A DNA stretch of 64,000 nt from positions 1-64,000 of the forward strand of contig NZ_SWJZ01000082.1 of the NCBI RefSeq assembly GCF_005144475.1. The letters run 5' to 3'. Both the position numbers and the translations under genes were made by a program. The notes under the pieces were generated by a model. The model was given only the letters and a program-made list of their open reading frames with translations, was not told the DNA's origin and searched no databases. Within the stretch, counting starts at the first letter, position 1. Each line of letters opens with the position of its first letter. Origin of the DNA: Rhodobacter capsulatus. Lineage in GTDB: Bacteria > Pseudomonadota > Alphaproteobacteria > Rhodobacterales > Rhodobacteraceae. Positions 17,055 through 25,535 of the stretch are shown in pieces.

Positions 17055-17825
17055 ATGTCCTTTCATGGTGTTCCCTGCTGGTTCGAGGTGATGGTGGCCG
17101 ACCCCGACGCGGCGCAGGACTTCTATGCCAAGGTCTTCGGCTGGGACTGGGTTGATGCCGGGATGGAGGGCTTCGATTACCGCCTTGCCCGGTCGGGCGC
17201 CGACCTGGTGGCCGGGCTGATGGCGCTCAAGGACTGCACCGAGGGGACGCCGCCGAACTGGACGCTCTATCTGGCGGCAAAGGATTGCGACGCGACGGCG
17301 GCGCAGCTGCGCGATCTGGGCGGGCAGGTGTTGAAGGCCCCGGCCGACATTCCCGGCACCGGGCGCTTCGCGGTTCTGGCCGATCCGCAAGGTGCGGTTT
17401 TCGGCATCCTCACGCCCCTGCCGATGGATCCGCCGCCGCCGGGCGGGGCCTGGAACCAGCGGGCGCCGGGCCATGGCGCCTGGATCGAGCTGATGACCCC
17501 CGATCCGAAAGCGGCGCTGGAAACCTATCGCAAGCTCTTCGACTGGCGCCCCGACATGCATGTCGACATGGGCCCGGCCGGGGTCTACCACGTCTTTGCC
17601 CATCGCGGCGCGCAGATCGGCGGCATGATGGGGCTGGGGCAGGCCCCCTGTCCGACCTGGCTGCCCTATTTCGGCGTCGCCTCGGTCACAAGGACGATCG
17701 CGGCGATCACGGCGGCGGGCGGCACCGTGCTGCATGGCCCCACCGAGGTTCCAGGTCCGGCCTATGTCGCCGCCTGCCGCGATCCGCAAGGCGCGCATTT
17801 CGCCATCGTCGGTCCCAATCGCTAG
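17055..17825 (+). CDS. VOC (glyoxalase/bleomycin resistance) superfamily protein, two-domain
   Basis: A 256-aa protein of two tandem VOC beta-alpha-beta-beta-beta units. Each starts with a WFEVMVADPDAAQDFYAKVFGWD-like repeat (second copy: WIELMTPDPKAALETYRKLFDWR) and ends with a DPQGA(V/H)F(G/A)I segment (residues ~115 and ~248). The pattern resembles the CFP-30-like 27-kDa group. The bound substrate is unknown. The ATG at 17055 follows CCGGAGGTTTT. Confidence 0.88.
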   Translation: MSFHGVPCWFEVMVADPDAAQDFYAKVFGWDWVDAGMEGFDYRLARSGADLVAGLMALKDCTEGTPPNWTLYLAAKDCDATAAQLRDLGGQVLKAPADIPGTGRFAVLADPQGAVFGILTPLPMDPPPPGGAWNQRAPGHGAWIELMTPDPKAALETYRKLFDWRPDMHVDMGPAGVYHVFAHRGAQIGGMMGLGQAPCPTWLPYFGVASVTRTIAAITAAGGTVLHGPTEVPGPAYVAACRDPQGAHFAIVGPNR

Positions 17826-17900
17826 GCCGAAACGTCTCAGAGGCTTTTCCTTGCAGGGGCTGCGCGCTAAACAGCCTCAAGCCCTGAAAGGACAGAACCG

Positions 17901-20900
17901 ATGAGCATGGAAAAGACCTTCGACGCGCGCGAAGCCGAGCCGCGGCTTTATGCGAAATGGGAACAGGCAGGCGCCTTCAAGGCCGGGGCCAATGCCTCGC
18001 GTCCGGAGACCTTCTGCATCATGATCCCGCCGCCGAATGTCACCGGCGCCTTGCACGTCGGCCATGCCTTCAACAACACGGTGCAGGACATCCTGATCCG
18101 CTGGCACCGGATGCGCGGCTTCGACACGCTCTGGCAGCCGGGGCAGGACCATGCGGGCATCGCCACCCAGCTGATGGTGGAGCGTGAACTGGCCAAGACC
18201 GGCCAGCCCTCGCGCGCGGACCTCGGCCGCGACGAATTCCTGAAAAAGGTCTGGGACTGGAAGGGCAAATACGGCTCGACCATCATCAACCAGCTGAAAC
18301 GGCTGGGCTCTTCCTGCGACTGGGAGCGCAATGCCTTCACCATGTCGGGCGCGCCGAATGCGCCCGCGGGCGAGGAGGGCAACTTCCATGACGCGGTGAT
18401 CAAGGTCTTTGTCGATCTTTACAACAAGGGCCTGATCTATCGCGGCAAGCGGCTGGTGAACTGGGACCCCCATTTCGAGACCGCGATTTCCGACCTTGAG
18501 GTCGAGAATATCGAAGTCGCCGGGCATATGTGGCACTTCAAATATCCGCTCGCGGGCGGGGAAACCTATGAATATGTGGAAAAGGACGCCGAGGGGAATG
18601 TGACCCTGCGCGAAACGCGCGGCTACATTTCCATCGCCACGACGCGGCCGGAAACCATGCTGGGCGATGGCGCGGTGGCGGTGCATCCGTCCGATGAACG
18701 CTATGCAGCCATCGTCGGCAAGCTCTGCGAAATTCCGGTCGGGCCGAAGGAACACCGCCGTCTCATTCCGATCATCACCGACGAATACCCCGATCCGACC
18801 TTTGGCTCCGGCGCGGTGAAGATCACCGGCGCGCATGATTTCAACGACTATCAGGTGGCCAAACGGGCGGGCCTGCCGATGTATCGGCTGATGGACACCC
18901 GGGCGAAGATGCGGGCCGACGGGGCGGATTACGAAACCTGCGCCCGCCGGGCGATGGAGATTTCGAAAGGCGCGGCCTTCACCGAAGCCGAAGTCGACAC
19001 GCTGAACCTGATCCCCGACACTCTGCGCGGCCTTGACCGGATGGAGGCCCGCAAGATCGTGGTCGAGGAGATCAACGCCGAGGGTCTGGCGGTGATGATC
19101 GCCAATCCGAAGGCGGGCGAGGAAGGCCAGCCGGACCTCATCCCTTACGTCGAAGCGAAACCGATCATGCAGCCCTTCGGCGACCGCTCCAAGGTCGTGA
19201 TCGAGCCGATGCTGACCGATCAATGGTATGTGGACGCCGAAAAGGTCGTCGGCCCCGCGCTCGACGCGGTGCGGAGCGGCAAGACGAAGATCATGCCCGA
19301 GGCGGGCGAGAAGACCTACTACCACTGGCTTGAGAACATCGAGCCCTGGTGCATCTCGCGCCAGCTCTGGTGGGGGCATCAGATTCCAGTGTGGTATGGG
19401 CCGAAAGTTGTCGACAGCTCTGGTGTTTCCCTATTCGGTCAACATGAGACTTTCTGCGCTTCAAACCAAGATGAGGCCATTGCTCTCGCCCATGCCCACT
19501 ATGGAAAGCTCCTTGAGGGCGAATTTAGCGTGGTCGTTCGCTCGCAGAATTTCATGGAAGCCGTCGGGGTTGAGAAACCCGGTGTCGGTCAAGAGAGTTT
19601 GGCTACTGGCGCGGGCTTCGACGCAAACGATCAAATTCAGATCGAGCTTTGGCGTGACGAGGACGTGCTCGACACTTGGTTCTCCTCGGGGCTCTGGCCG
19701 ATCGGCACGCTGGGCTGGCCCGAGGACACCGAGGAAATGCGCAAGTATTTCCCCACCGATGTTCTGGTGACGGGCTTCGACATCCTGTTCTTCTGGGTCG
19801 CCCGGATGATGATGATGCAACTGGCGGTGACCGGCGAAATCCCCTTCCACACCGTCTACCTGCACCAGCTTGTCCGCGACGAGAAGGGCAAGAAGATGTC
19901 GAAAACGGCGGGCAACGTCATCGACCCGCTCGAAATCATCGACGAATACGGCGCCGATGCGCTGCGCTTCACCAATGCCTCGATGGCCGCCATCGGCGGG
20001 GTGCTGAAGCTTTCGAAAGACCGCATCGCGGGCTATCGCAACTTCGGCACGAAACTGTGGAACGCCACCCGCTTTGCCGAAATGAACGGCGTCTTCGAGG
20101 CCGAGGTCGCGGGCATTCCCGCGCCCACGCAAACGGTGAACCGCTGGATCATCGGCGAAACCGCCAAGGTCCGGGCCGAGGTCGATGAAGCCTTCGCCGC
20201 CTATCGCTTCAACGATGCCGCGAATGCGCTTTACGGCTTTGTCTGGGGCAAGGTCTGCGACTGGTATGTCGAATTCTCGAAGCCGCTTTTCGATGGCGAA
20301 CACGCGGCCGAAACCCGCGAAACGATGCGCTGGGTGCTGGATCAGTGCTACATCCTGCTGCATCCGATCATGCCCTTCATCACCGAGGAGCTGTGGGGCC
20401 TGACCGGCACCCGCGCGAAGATGCTCGTGCATGGCGACTGGCCGAGCTATGGCGCCGAGCTGATCGACGCCGAGGCGGATCGCGAGATGAACTGGGTGAT
20501 CGCGCTGATCGAGGAAATCCGGTCTTCCCGCGCGCAGATGGGCGTGCCCGTCGCGATGAAGCTGCCGATGATGCTGGCCGAGGCCGATGGACAGGCCCGC
20601 GCGGCGCTGGCGCGCAACGAGGCGCTGATCCTGCGTCTGGCCCGGCTCGAGGCGATCACCGAGGGCGCGGTCGCCAAGGGCTCGATCTCGATCCCGGCGG
20701 CGGGGGCGCTGTTCGGCCTGCCGCTGGAAGGCGTGATCGATGTGGCGGCCGAAAAGGCCCGGCTGGAAAAATCGCTGGCCAAGGTCGAGAAGGAAGCGGC
20801 GGGGCTGAAGGCGCGGTTTGCCAACCCGAAATTCGTCGCCAATGCCGCCGAAGAGGTGATCGAGGAAGCCCATGATAACCTCGCCGCGCGCGAGGAAGAG

Positions 20901-20948
20901 GCGGCGAAGATCGGCGCCGCGCTGAAGCGTCTGGCCGAGCTTGGATAG
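17901..20948 (+). CDS. valS: Valyl-tRNA synthetase
   Basis: A 1015-aa class I synthetase. The HIGH-type motif is GALHVGHAF (around residue 50), the editing domain includes [11 protein letters not shown] and [17 protein letters not shown], the KMSKS motif is [10 protein letters not shown] (around residue 665), and the C-terminal coiled coil runs [20 protein letters not shown]. The linker between [11 protein letters not shown] and [12 protein letters not shown] is about 90 residues, much longer than the ~30 in E. coli. It is encoded by DNA of about 54% G+C (my count 161 of 300 for 19381-19680), against 63% and 70% in the 60 bases on either side. The frame and catalytic motifs are intact. Confidence 0.97.
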   Translation: MSMEKTFDAREAEPRLYAKWEQAGAFKAGANASRPETFCIMIPPPNVTGALHVGHAFNNTVQDILIRWHRMRGFDTLWQPGQDHAGIATQLMVERELAKTGQPSRADLGRDEFLKKVWDWKGKYGSTIINQLKRLGSSCDWERNAFTMSGAPNAPAGEEGNFHDAVIKVFVDLYNKGLIYRGKRLVNWDPHFETAISDLEVENIEVAGHMWHFKYPLAGGETYEYVEKDAEGNVTLRETRGYISIATTRPETMLGDGAVAVHPSDERYAAIVGKLCEIPVGPKEHRRLIPIITDEYPDPTFGSGAVKITGAHDFNDYQVAKRAGLPMYRLMDTRAKMRADGADYETCARRAMEISKGAAFTEAEVDTLNLIPDTLRGLDRMEARKIVVEEINAEGLAVMIANPKAGEEGQPDLIPYVEAKPIMQPFGDRSKVVIEPMLTDQWYVDAEKVVGPALDAVRSGKTKIMPEAGEKTYYHWLENIEPWCISRQLWWGHQIPVWYGPKVVDSSGVSLFGQHETFCASNQDEAIALAHAHYGKLLEGEFSVVVRSQNFMEAVGVEKPGVGQESLATGAGFDANDQIQIELWRDEDVLDTWFSSGLWPIGTLGWPEDTEEMRKYFPTDVLVTGFDILFFWVARMMMMQLAVTGEIPFHTVYLHQLVRDEKGKKMSKTAGNVIDPLEIIDEYGADALRFTNASMAAIGGVLKLSKDRIAGYRNFGTKLWNATRFAEMNGVFEAEVAGIPAPTQTVNRWIIGETAKVRAEVDEAFAAYRFNDAANALYGFVWGKVCDWYVEFSKPLFDGEHAAETRETMRWVLDQCYILLHPIMPFITEELWGLTGTRAKMLVHGDWPSYGAELIDAEADREMNWVIALIEEIRSSRAQMGVPVAMKLPMMLAEADGQARAALARNEALILRLARLEAITEGAVAKGSISIPAAGALFGLPLEGVIDVAAEKARLEKSLAKVEKEAAGLKARFANPKFVANAAEEVIEEAHDNLAAREEEAAKIGAALKRLAELG

Positions 20949-20953
20949 AAGAC

Positions 20954-20970
20954 GGGGGGCTCTGCCCCCC
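20954..20970 (+). terminator. valS terminator hairpin
   Basis: GGGGGGC (20954-20960) - TCT - GCCCCCC (20964-20970), followed by TCTTGCCTTC, 6 bp after the valS stop. Confidence 0.7.
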
Positions 20971-20995
20971 TCTTGCCTTCGGCAATTCACCCCCC

Positions 20996-21086
20996 GGGAT
21001 ATTTGGAGCAAGATAAAGGGCCGGAAGCTTTCATTTTATCTTGCCGGAAATATCCCACGGGGGTGCGGGGGTGTGAAACCCCCGCC
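20996..21086. repeat. Intergenic inverted repeat between convergent valS and the UbiA-family gene
   Basis: The left arm 20996-21017 and right arm 21035-21056 are reverse complements over 22 bases with three mismatches (outer parts GGGATATTT and GCAAGATAAA). The 42 bases at 21045-21086, read on the minus strand, are identical to 49016-49057 on the plus strand. Confidence 0.8.
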
Positions 21087-21098
21087 ACTGCCGCCGGT

Positions 21099-22538
21099 TC
21101 AGCCGCCCATCCCGAACCATTGCGCCCAAAGACCCGCCGCCCAGAACATCAGGCTCAGTGTCATCATCAGGATGCCGAGCCCGAACTTGTCGCGCAGCGC
21201 GAAGACGATCGGGTCGTGATCCTGCTTGCCGAACCAGCCGAGCGCCACCATGCGGACAAGCCACCCGCCCATCGGCAGCATCGCCAGCCACAAAAGCCAG
21301 GTGTCGGGGTAAAGCAGCCGCGCCTGATCCGAGATCGAGTAAAGAAAGAAGACCACCAGCGCGCCCACGACGCCGATCGCCGCGACATTGAGCAGATCGC
21401 CGCGGTCCGGGCGGCCATAGCCGCGGCCGGGCAGGGGCTCGTTTTCCGTGGCAAGGGTCAGTTCCGTCAGCCGCTTCACGCAGCCGAGGCTGAGGAAGAT
21501 CGGGAAGATGAAGATCAGCATGTAGATCGAGACATCGACCGCCCCCGCCGCGGCCCCGGCGACGACGCGCAGCGTGTAAAGCGCCGCCAGCGTGGTGATG
21601 TCGATCCAGCGCATGCGTTTGAGCTTCAGCGAATAGGCAAGCGACATCGCCATATAAAGCGCGAGGATGCCGAGGAAGCCCGCGTTCAGCGCCGCCGCAA
21701 GGCCCAGCGCCGTCAGCGCCAGACCGGCGCTGGCGATCATCCCCACCCTGATCGGCACCGCGCCGCAGGCGAAGGGGCGGCGGCATTTCACCGGATGCAG
21801 CCGATCGGCCTCGAGGTCGAGCAGGTCGTTGACGATGTAGATCGCCGAGGCGGCCAGCGAAAACGCCACCATCCCGATCAGGATCGGCAGCAGCGTGGCG
21901 GCGTCGAAACGATGCGCCGCGATCATCGGCAACAGCAGCAGCAGGTTCTTCACCCATTGATGCGGCCTGAGCGCCTTCAGAAGCGCCGCGGGTCTCCAGC
22001 CGCCGGGCAGGGTCACCACGCCGATGCCGCGCGCGGGCAGGGCGGCGGTCTCGGGCACCCGGCCCACCACCACCGCGGTTTCCGCATGTTCCCAGACCGC
22101 CATGTCGGTGGCCTCGTTGCCCGCATAGACGAAACCGCGCGGCCCGAAGACCCGCACCAGCGCCCCGGCCTTGGCCGCGCCCTTCAGATTGAGCCGCCCG
22201 TCCGAGGCGAAGATCCGCTCGGAAAGCCCGTGATCCGCCGCCAGCTGCGCCACCAGCCGCTGATCCGAGGCCGAGGCCAGACAGACCTCCCGGCCCTCGT
22301 TCAGCGCGCCGATCACCACCTCGGCCACGGCGGGGGAAACCGGCATCAGATCGGTGCGCAGGGGCCCCAGCGCGGCCAGTTCCGCCTTCAGCCGGGCGCG
22401 GTCGCGAAATGTGGTCGCCGCGATGCGCAGCGTGCGCAGCGGCGCGCGGCCCAGACCGGCCCAGAAGCTTTCCTGCAGCAGATCCGTGCGCAGAAAGGTG
22501 CCGTCGACATCCAGCACCAGCGGTTTGTCGTTGCTCAT
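21099..22538 (-). CDS. HAD-UbiA fusion, decaprenyl-phosphate phosphoribosyltransferase-like
   Basis: A 479-aa two-domain protein. Residues 1-190 are a HAD-family phosphatase (VLDVDGTFLRTD, then FVYAGNEATDMAVW). The rest is a UbiA prenyltransferase with eight or nine membrane segments and the Asp-rich motif IYIVNDLLDLEADRLHP. UbiA members of this subtype make polyprenyl-phosphoryl-phosphoribose from PRPP, and a fused phosphatase could remove the 5-phosphate, though this is inference. The ATG at 22538 has AAGGG at good spacing; the ATG at 22544 overlaps the preceding stop as ATGA. Confidence 0.87.
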   Translation of the reverse strand: MSNDKPLVLDVDGTFLRTDLLQESFWAGLGRAPLRTLRIAATTFRDRARLKAELAALGPLRTDLMPVSPAVAEVVIGALNEGREVCLASASDQRLVAQLAADHGLSERIFASDGRLNLKGAAKAGALVRVFGPRGFVYAGNEATDMAVWEHAETAVVVGRVPETAALPARGIGVVTLPGGWRPAALLKALRPHQWVKNLLLLLPMIAAHRFDAATLLPILIGMVAFSLAASAIYIVNDLLDLEADRLHPVKCRRPFACGAVPIRVGMIASAGLALTALGLAAALNAGFLGILALYMAMSLAYSLKLKRMRWIDITTLAALYTLRVVAGAAAGAVDVSIYMLIFIFPIFLSLGCVKRLTELTLATENEPLPGRGYGRPDRGDLLNVAAIGVVGALVVFFLYSISDQARLLYPDTWLLWLAMLPMGGWLVRMVALGWFGKQDHDPIVFALRDKFGLGILMMTLSLMFWAAGLWAQWFGMGG

Positions 22539-22540
22539 CC

Positions 22541-23410
22541 TCATCCCTTCGATGCGAAGACGCAGCCGTCGGTGACCAGTTCGGGCGGGCTGAGGCACAG
22601 GCCCCGCGCCACCTGCCAGGCCGCCAGCACCTTGGGCACGTAATCGCGCGTTTCGGCATAGGGCGGCACGCCGCCATTGCCTTTCACCGCGTTTTCCCCG
22701 GCATTGTAAGCGGCGATCACCATCAGCGGATCGCGGTCGAATTCCTTCATCAGCCAGTTCAGATAGGCGACGCCGCCCTTGATGTTCTGGCTCGGATCGC
22801 GGCTGTCGGAGACGGCGAAGCGGGTCGCCGTCGCCGGAATGAGCTGCATCAGCCCGACCGCCCCCGAGCGCGAGATCGCATCGGCCTGCCCGCCGGATTC
22901 GGTCGAGATCACCGCCAGCACCAGCGCGGGCGAGACCTCGGTGCCGATCGTCGCGGCGAGGATGTCGCGGCCATGCGTCTGGGCGATCGCCTGCAGGCTG
23001 GCCAGCCGCGGTCCCCGCACCGCCTGTCCGCCCGGGCCCATGCTCAGCGCGTCGATCGCCTGCTGGAATCGCCCCGAGCGGTCGGCAAGCGCGGGCGAGA
23101 CGACATTCCAGAACCAGGCATAAGAGGCCGCGCCGCCATCCGCCGTCCGGCCCGTCCCTGTTCCGGTGGCGGGCGGCGGGGTCGCGGTCAGCGGCGCGAA
23201 GGGTTTGGCCGCCTGGGCCGCCAGCGCCGCCGCCTGTTCCTCGGGGTTGATCTGGATCGTCAGGAACCGCGTCTGCCCGGCTTTCGGCGGCAGCACGCGG
23301 CGGGGCTCGAAATGATGCACGGTCGGCGATTTCGGGCCGATTTCGGCACGGGCGGGCACGACCGCAACGGTCGCGCTCAGGGCGAGACTGACGACAAATA
23401 TCCGGCGCAT
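22541..23410 (-). CDS. Lytic transglycosylase, SLT domain, exported
   Basis: A 289-aa precursor with a signal peptide (MRRIFVVSLALSATVAVVPARA), a Pro/Ala-rich linker (residues 60-95), and a family 1 SLT domain from about 150. The catalytic Glu is in VLAVISTESGGQADA, followed by GAVGLMQLIPATATRF and VIAAYNAGENAV. It cuts peptidoglycan glycan chains. It is divergent from the Tad pilus operon and upstream of the UbiA-family gene with a coupled stop/start. It may open the wall for the pilus, but that is inferred from position. Confidence 0.88.
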   Translation of the reverse strand: MRRIFVVSLALSATVAVVPARAEIGPKSPTVHHFEPRRVLPPKAGQTRFLTIQINPEEQAAALAAQAAKPFAPLTATPPPATGTGTGRTADGGAASYAWFWNVVSPALADRSGRFQQAIDALSMGPGGQAVRGPRLASLQAIAQTHGRDILAATIGTEVSPALVLAVISTESGGQADAISRSGAVGLMQLIPATATRFAVSDSRDPSQNIKGGVAYLNWLMKEFDRDPLMVIAAYNAGENAVKGNGGVPPYAETRDYVPKVLAAWQVARGLCLSPPELVTDGCVFASKG

Positions 23411-23819
23411 GTGCGCGATCCTGCTCTGGTGATCCGGTTTTGGACCTTTTGTCCGGCGAAGGCCGGTTGCGAGCACTATTCCCGAAACCCGGTCAAAAAC
23501 CAAGAAAAACGCGATTTCCATGCAAAGCCGGGGCGATATTCCCGCCGACCTGTTGCACGAAGGCTTGTCTGGCAGGCCCCGGGGCGGCTGCCGCCGGGCG
23601 TCGGTCCGATTCTCCGGCTGTCGTGACAAACCCGCGGCAATGACGCGGAAATGGTTAAGATTGCATTTACTTCGGCAGGTTTTCGGCCTTGCCGCGAAGA
23701 TATACCGCTTCCGCCCCAATCAGGTCACGATTCACCGCCAGAAAGAGCCCATACCGCGAGGCTGGATGCAACGAAGCCCGGCAGCAGCGCGGAGCAACCT
23801 GAACCGAAGGAGAGACCCG
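23411..23819. other. 409-bp divergent regulatory region upstream of the Tad pilus operon
   Basis: No convincing gene is present. The region is noticeably richer in A/T than the rest, especially 23640-23760. It contains the CtrA-like site at 23655, the TATACC at 23701-23706, and the flp1 SD (GAAGGAGAG) close to 23810. An ORF starting at 23520 reads into flp1 in frame but has no SD and includes the promoter region, so I do not call it. Confidence 0.6.
23655..23670 (+). promoter_or_regulatory. Near-consensus CtrA binding site
   Basis: TTAA-N7-TTTAC (TTAAGATTGCATTTAC) differs by one base from the CtrA consensus TTAA-N7-TTAAC. It lies 150 bp upstream of flp1. CtrA controls pilA and motility genes in Caulobacter and motility and gene-transfer genes in Rhodobacter; direct control of this operon is inference. 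Confidence 0.45.
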
Positions 23820-24014
23820 ATGAAATTCTTCAAACTCGCCCGCAAGATCCGCACCGAAGAAGACGGCGCCGTGACCGTTGACTGGGTCGTGCTGACCGCT
23901 GCCGTCGTCGGCCTCGGCGCTGCCGCCCTGACCCTGGTGCGCGGCAAGACCGAAGGTCTGACCGAAAAGATCGGCACCTACCTCGACAACGCCGAAGTCA
24001 AGACCACGTTCTGA
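23820..24014 (+). CDS. flp1: Flp-type (type IVb) pilin 1
   Basis: A 64-aa prepilin with a short basic leader (MKFFKLARKIRTEEDG) that would be cut after Gly16 by the CpaA/TadV peptidase. The mature hydrophobic helix is AVTVDWVVLTAAVVGLGAAAL. The canonical Flp Glu5-Tyr6 is replaced by Asp-Trp. Mature length is about 48 residues, very small as in other Flp pilins. A UUCG hairpin directly follows, suggesting that flp1 is expressed above the rest of the operon. Confidence 0.88.
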   Translation: MKFFKLARKIRTEEDGAVTVDWVVLTAAVVGLGAAALTLVRGKTEGLTEKIGTYLDNAEVKTTF

Positions 24015-24035
24015 TCTCCCTTCGGGATCGATCGC

Positions 24036-24059
24036 AAGGGCCGCCTTCGGGCGGCCCTT
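24036..24059 (+). terminator. Attenuating hairpin between flp1 and flp2
   Basis: AAGGGCCGCC (24036-24045) - TTCG - GGCGGCCCTT (24050-24059): a perfect stem with a stable tetraloop and only a weak T run (CGCCTGTTTC). It probably gives partial termination or 3'-end stability for the pilin mRNA. Confidence 0.7.
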
Positions 24060-24190
24060 CGCCTGTTTCGGGCTGATCTTGCGCATTGGGCGGCGGGTTC
24101 GTCGAAAAAAATGCGCCGATCCGCCCCAATTGTGCCGCCTTGCGGCGCCAGGATGGCGCAGAATTGCTCAGTGCAGAAGGGAACACCGAA

Positions 24191-24394
24191 ATGCGAGAAG
24201 GACTTTTGTCGGCCGCCCTGGTCGGGATCTGCCATGACGACGAAGGCGCCATCACCGTCGACTGGGTGGTGCTGACCGCGGCCGTGGTGTCGCTGGGCAT
24301 GGTTGCGGGCTCGCTGATCTGGAGCAATTCCGGCAGTGTCGCCCGCAATGTCGGAGATTTTCTGGACACGCAGTCGGTGAAGGCCACCTTCTGA
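24191..24394 (+). CDS. flp2: Flp-like pilin 2 (paralog)
   Basis: A 67-aa paralog of flp1. Leader MREGLLSAALVGICHDDEG, then AITVDWVVLTAAVVSLGMVAG and the shared C-terminus KATF. The leader is less basic and contains a Cys. Cleavage would be expected after the Gly of DDEG. The DW motif at +5/+6 is conserved with flp1. AGAAGGGAA precedes the ATG. It could be a second major pilin or a minor pilin that primes assembly. Confidence 0.83.
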   Translation: MREGLLSAALVGICHDDEGAITVDWVVLTAAVVSLGMVAGSLIWSNSGSVARNVGDFLDTQSVKATF

Positions 24395-24484
24395 TCCGCG
24401 GACGGCGGCGCTTGCGCGTTGCCGGGCCGGATGGTGTCTGGGCAGTGACCGAGGGTTCGGTCTGAAAGGGAAAAGGGGGCGCGG

Positions 24485-25360
24485 ATGCGTACGATTGTCG
24501 CTTTGGTGCTGGTGCTGGGTGTCGCCCTTGCCGGTCTTGCGGTCTACATGGCGCAGCAGCAGATCTCTCAGTTCCAGGCCGAACGGGACATGCTGGTGGC
24601 CGAACGGCGCAATGCGCCGCAACTGGTCGACGTGGTGGTGCTGCGCCGGCCGCTGGCCTATGGCGAACGCTTCACCGCCGCCGATCTGGGCGTGATCAAG
24701 ATGCAGGTGGGCCACCTGCCCGCGGGCATCTTCCACAGCGTCTCGACGCCCCAGGGCGCCCCCGAAGAGGCGCAGACCGCCTCGGTCTTCCCCGGCGGCG
24801 AGACCCGTCCGCGCGCGGCCCTGCGCGCCTATGACGCCTATGAGGCGATCCTGGCGAACAAGATCACCGCCCCCGGCGTCGATGCCGGGATCACCGCCAG
24901 CCTGTCGCCGAACATGCGCGCCTTCACCATTTCGGTCAACGCCACCACCGGGGTTTCGGGTTTCCTGCGGCCGGGCGACCGCGTCGATGTCTATTGGTCG
25001 GGCGAGGTGAACGGCGAACGGGTGACGAAGCTGATCGACACCAACCTGCGGCTGATCGCCATCGACCAGAGCGCCGATGCCGACCGTGCCGAGGAAACCC
25101 AGATCGCCACCGCGGTCACCGCCGAGGTGACGCCCGAACAGGTCGCCTCGCTGACGCTGGCGCAGGGCACCGGAGAGCTGACCCTGTCGCTTGTGGGCAT
25201 GCAGAACACCGCCGATCTGGGCGCGATCGAGATCGACCGCAACAAGCTTCTGGGCATTCAGGCGCAGGAGGCCGTCAAGGTCGAGGCCGAGCGGGTCTGC
25301 AGCATCAAGATGCGCAAGGGCACCGAAGTGGTCGAGATGCCGATCCCCTGCAAGGATTGA
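24485..25360 (+). CDS. cpaB: Flp pilus assembly protein CpaB (RcpC)
   Basis: A 291-aa inner-membrane-anchored periplasmic protein. It has an N-terminal segment (IVALVLVLGVALAGLAVYMAQQ), an SAF domain (VVVLRRPLAYGERFTAADL), and the conserved GFLRPGDRVDVYW motif followed by a DUF-type C-domain. CpaB links the secretin to the pilus machine. It carries two late Cys residues (VCSIKM, PIPCKD) that may form a disulfide. Second in the Tad order after the pilins. Confidence 0.92.
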   Translation: MRTIVALVLVLGVALAGLAVYMAQQQISQFQAERDMLVAERRNAPQLVDVVVLRRPLAYGERFTAADLGVIKMQVGHLPAGIFHSVSTPQGAPEEAQTASVFPGGETRPRAALRAYDAYEAILANKITAPGVDAGITASLSPNMRAFTISVNATTGVSGFLRPGDRVDVYWSGEVNGERVTKLIDTNLRLIAIDQSADADRAEETQIATAVTAEVTPEQVASLTLAQGTGELTLSLVGMQNTADLGAIEIDRNKLLGIQAQEAVKVEAERVCSIKMRKGTEVVEMPIPCKD

Positions 25361-25419
25361 GCGCGGCCGGTGCCGGGCACGGCCCGCGGCGGCGCGGCAG
25401 GAAACGGGCCGCCAAACCG

Positions 25420-25443
25420 GTTGATTCTTGCAAAAAAATCAAC
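25420..25443 (+). promoter_or_regulatory. Inverted repeat upstream of cpaC
   Basis: GTTGATT (25420-25426) and AATCAAC (25437-25443) form a perfect 7-bp dyad around a 10-base A-rich spacer, in the 175-bp gap between cpaB and cpaC. It could be an operator or a weak terminator (AAAAAA in the loop). Confidence 0.35.
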
Positions 25444-25535
25444 ACTCGGGCATTGTCTGCACCACACGGGTGAAAATCACCGATACCGGGCGACAGATCC
25501 GGGGGTAGCAGCGTGATCGGAGAGGCAGGATCACC

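Noticed and set aside
23520-24014. Longer 164-aa version of flp1
   Set aside because: It would run through the promoter and the CtrA-like site, has no SD, and would hide the prepilin leader inside the protein.
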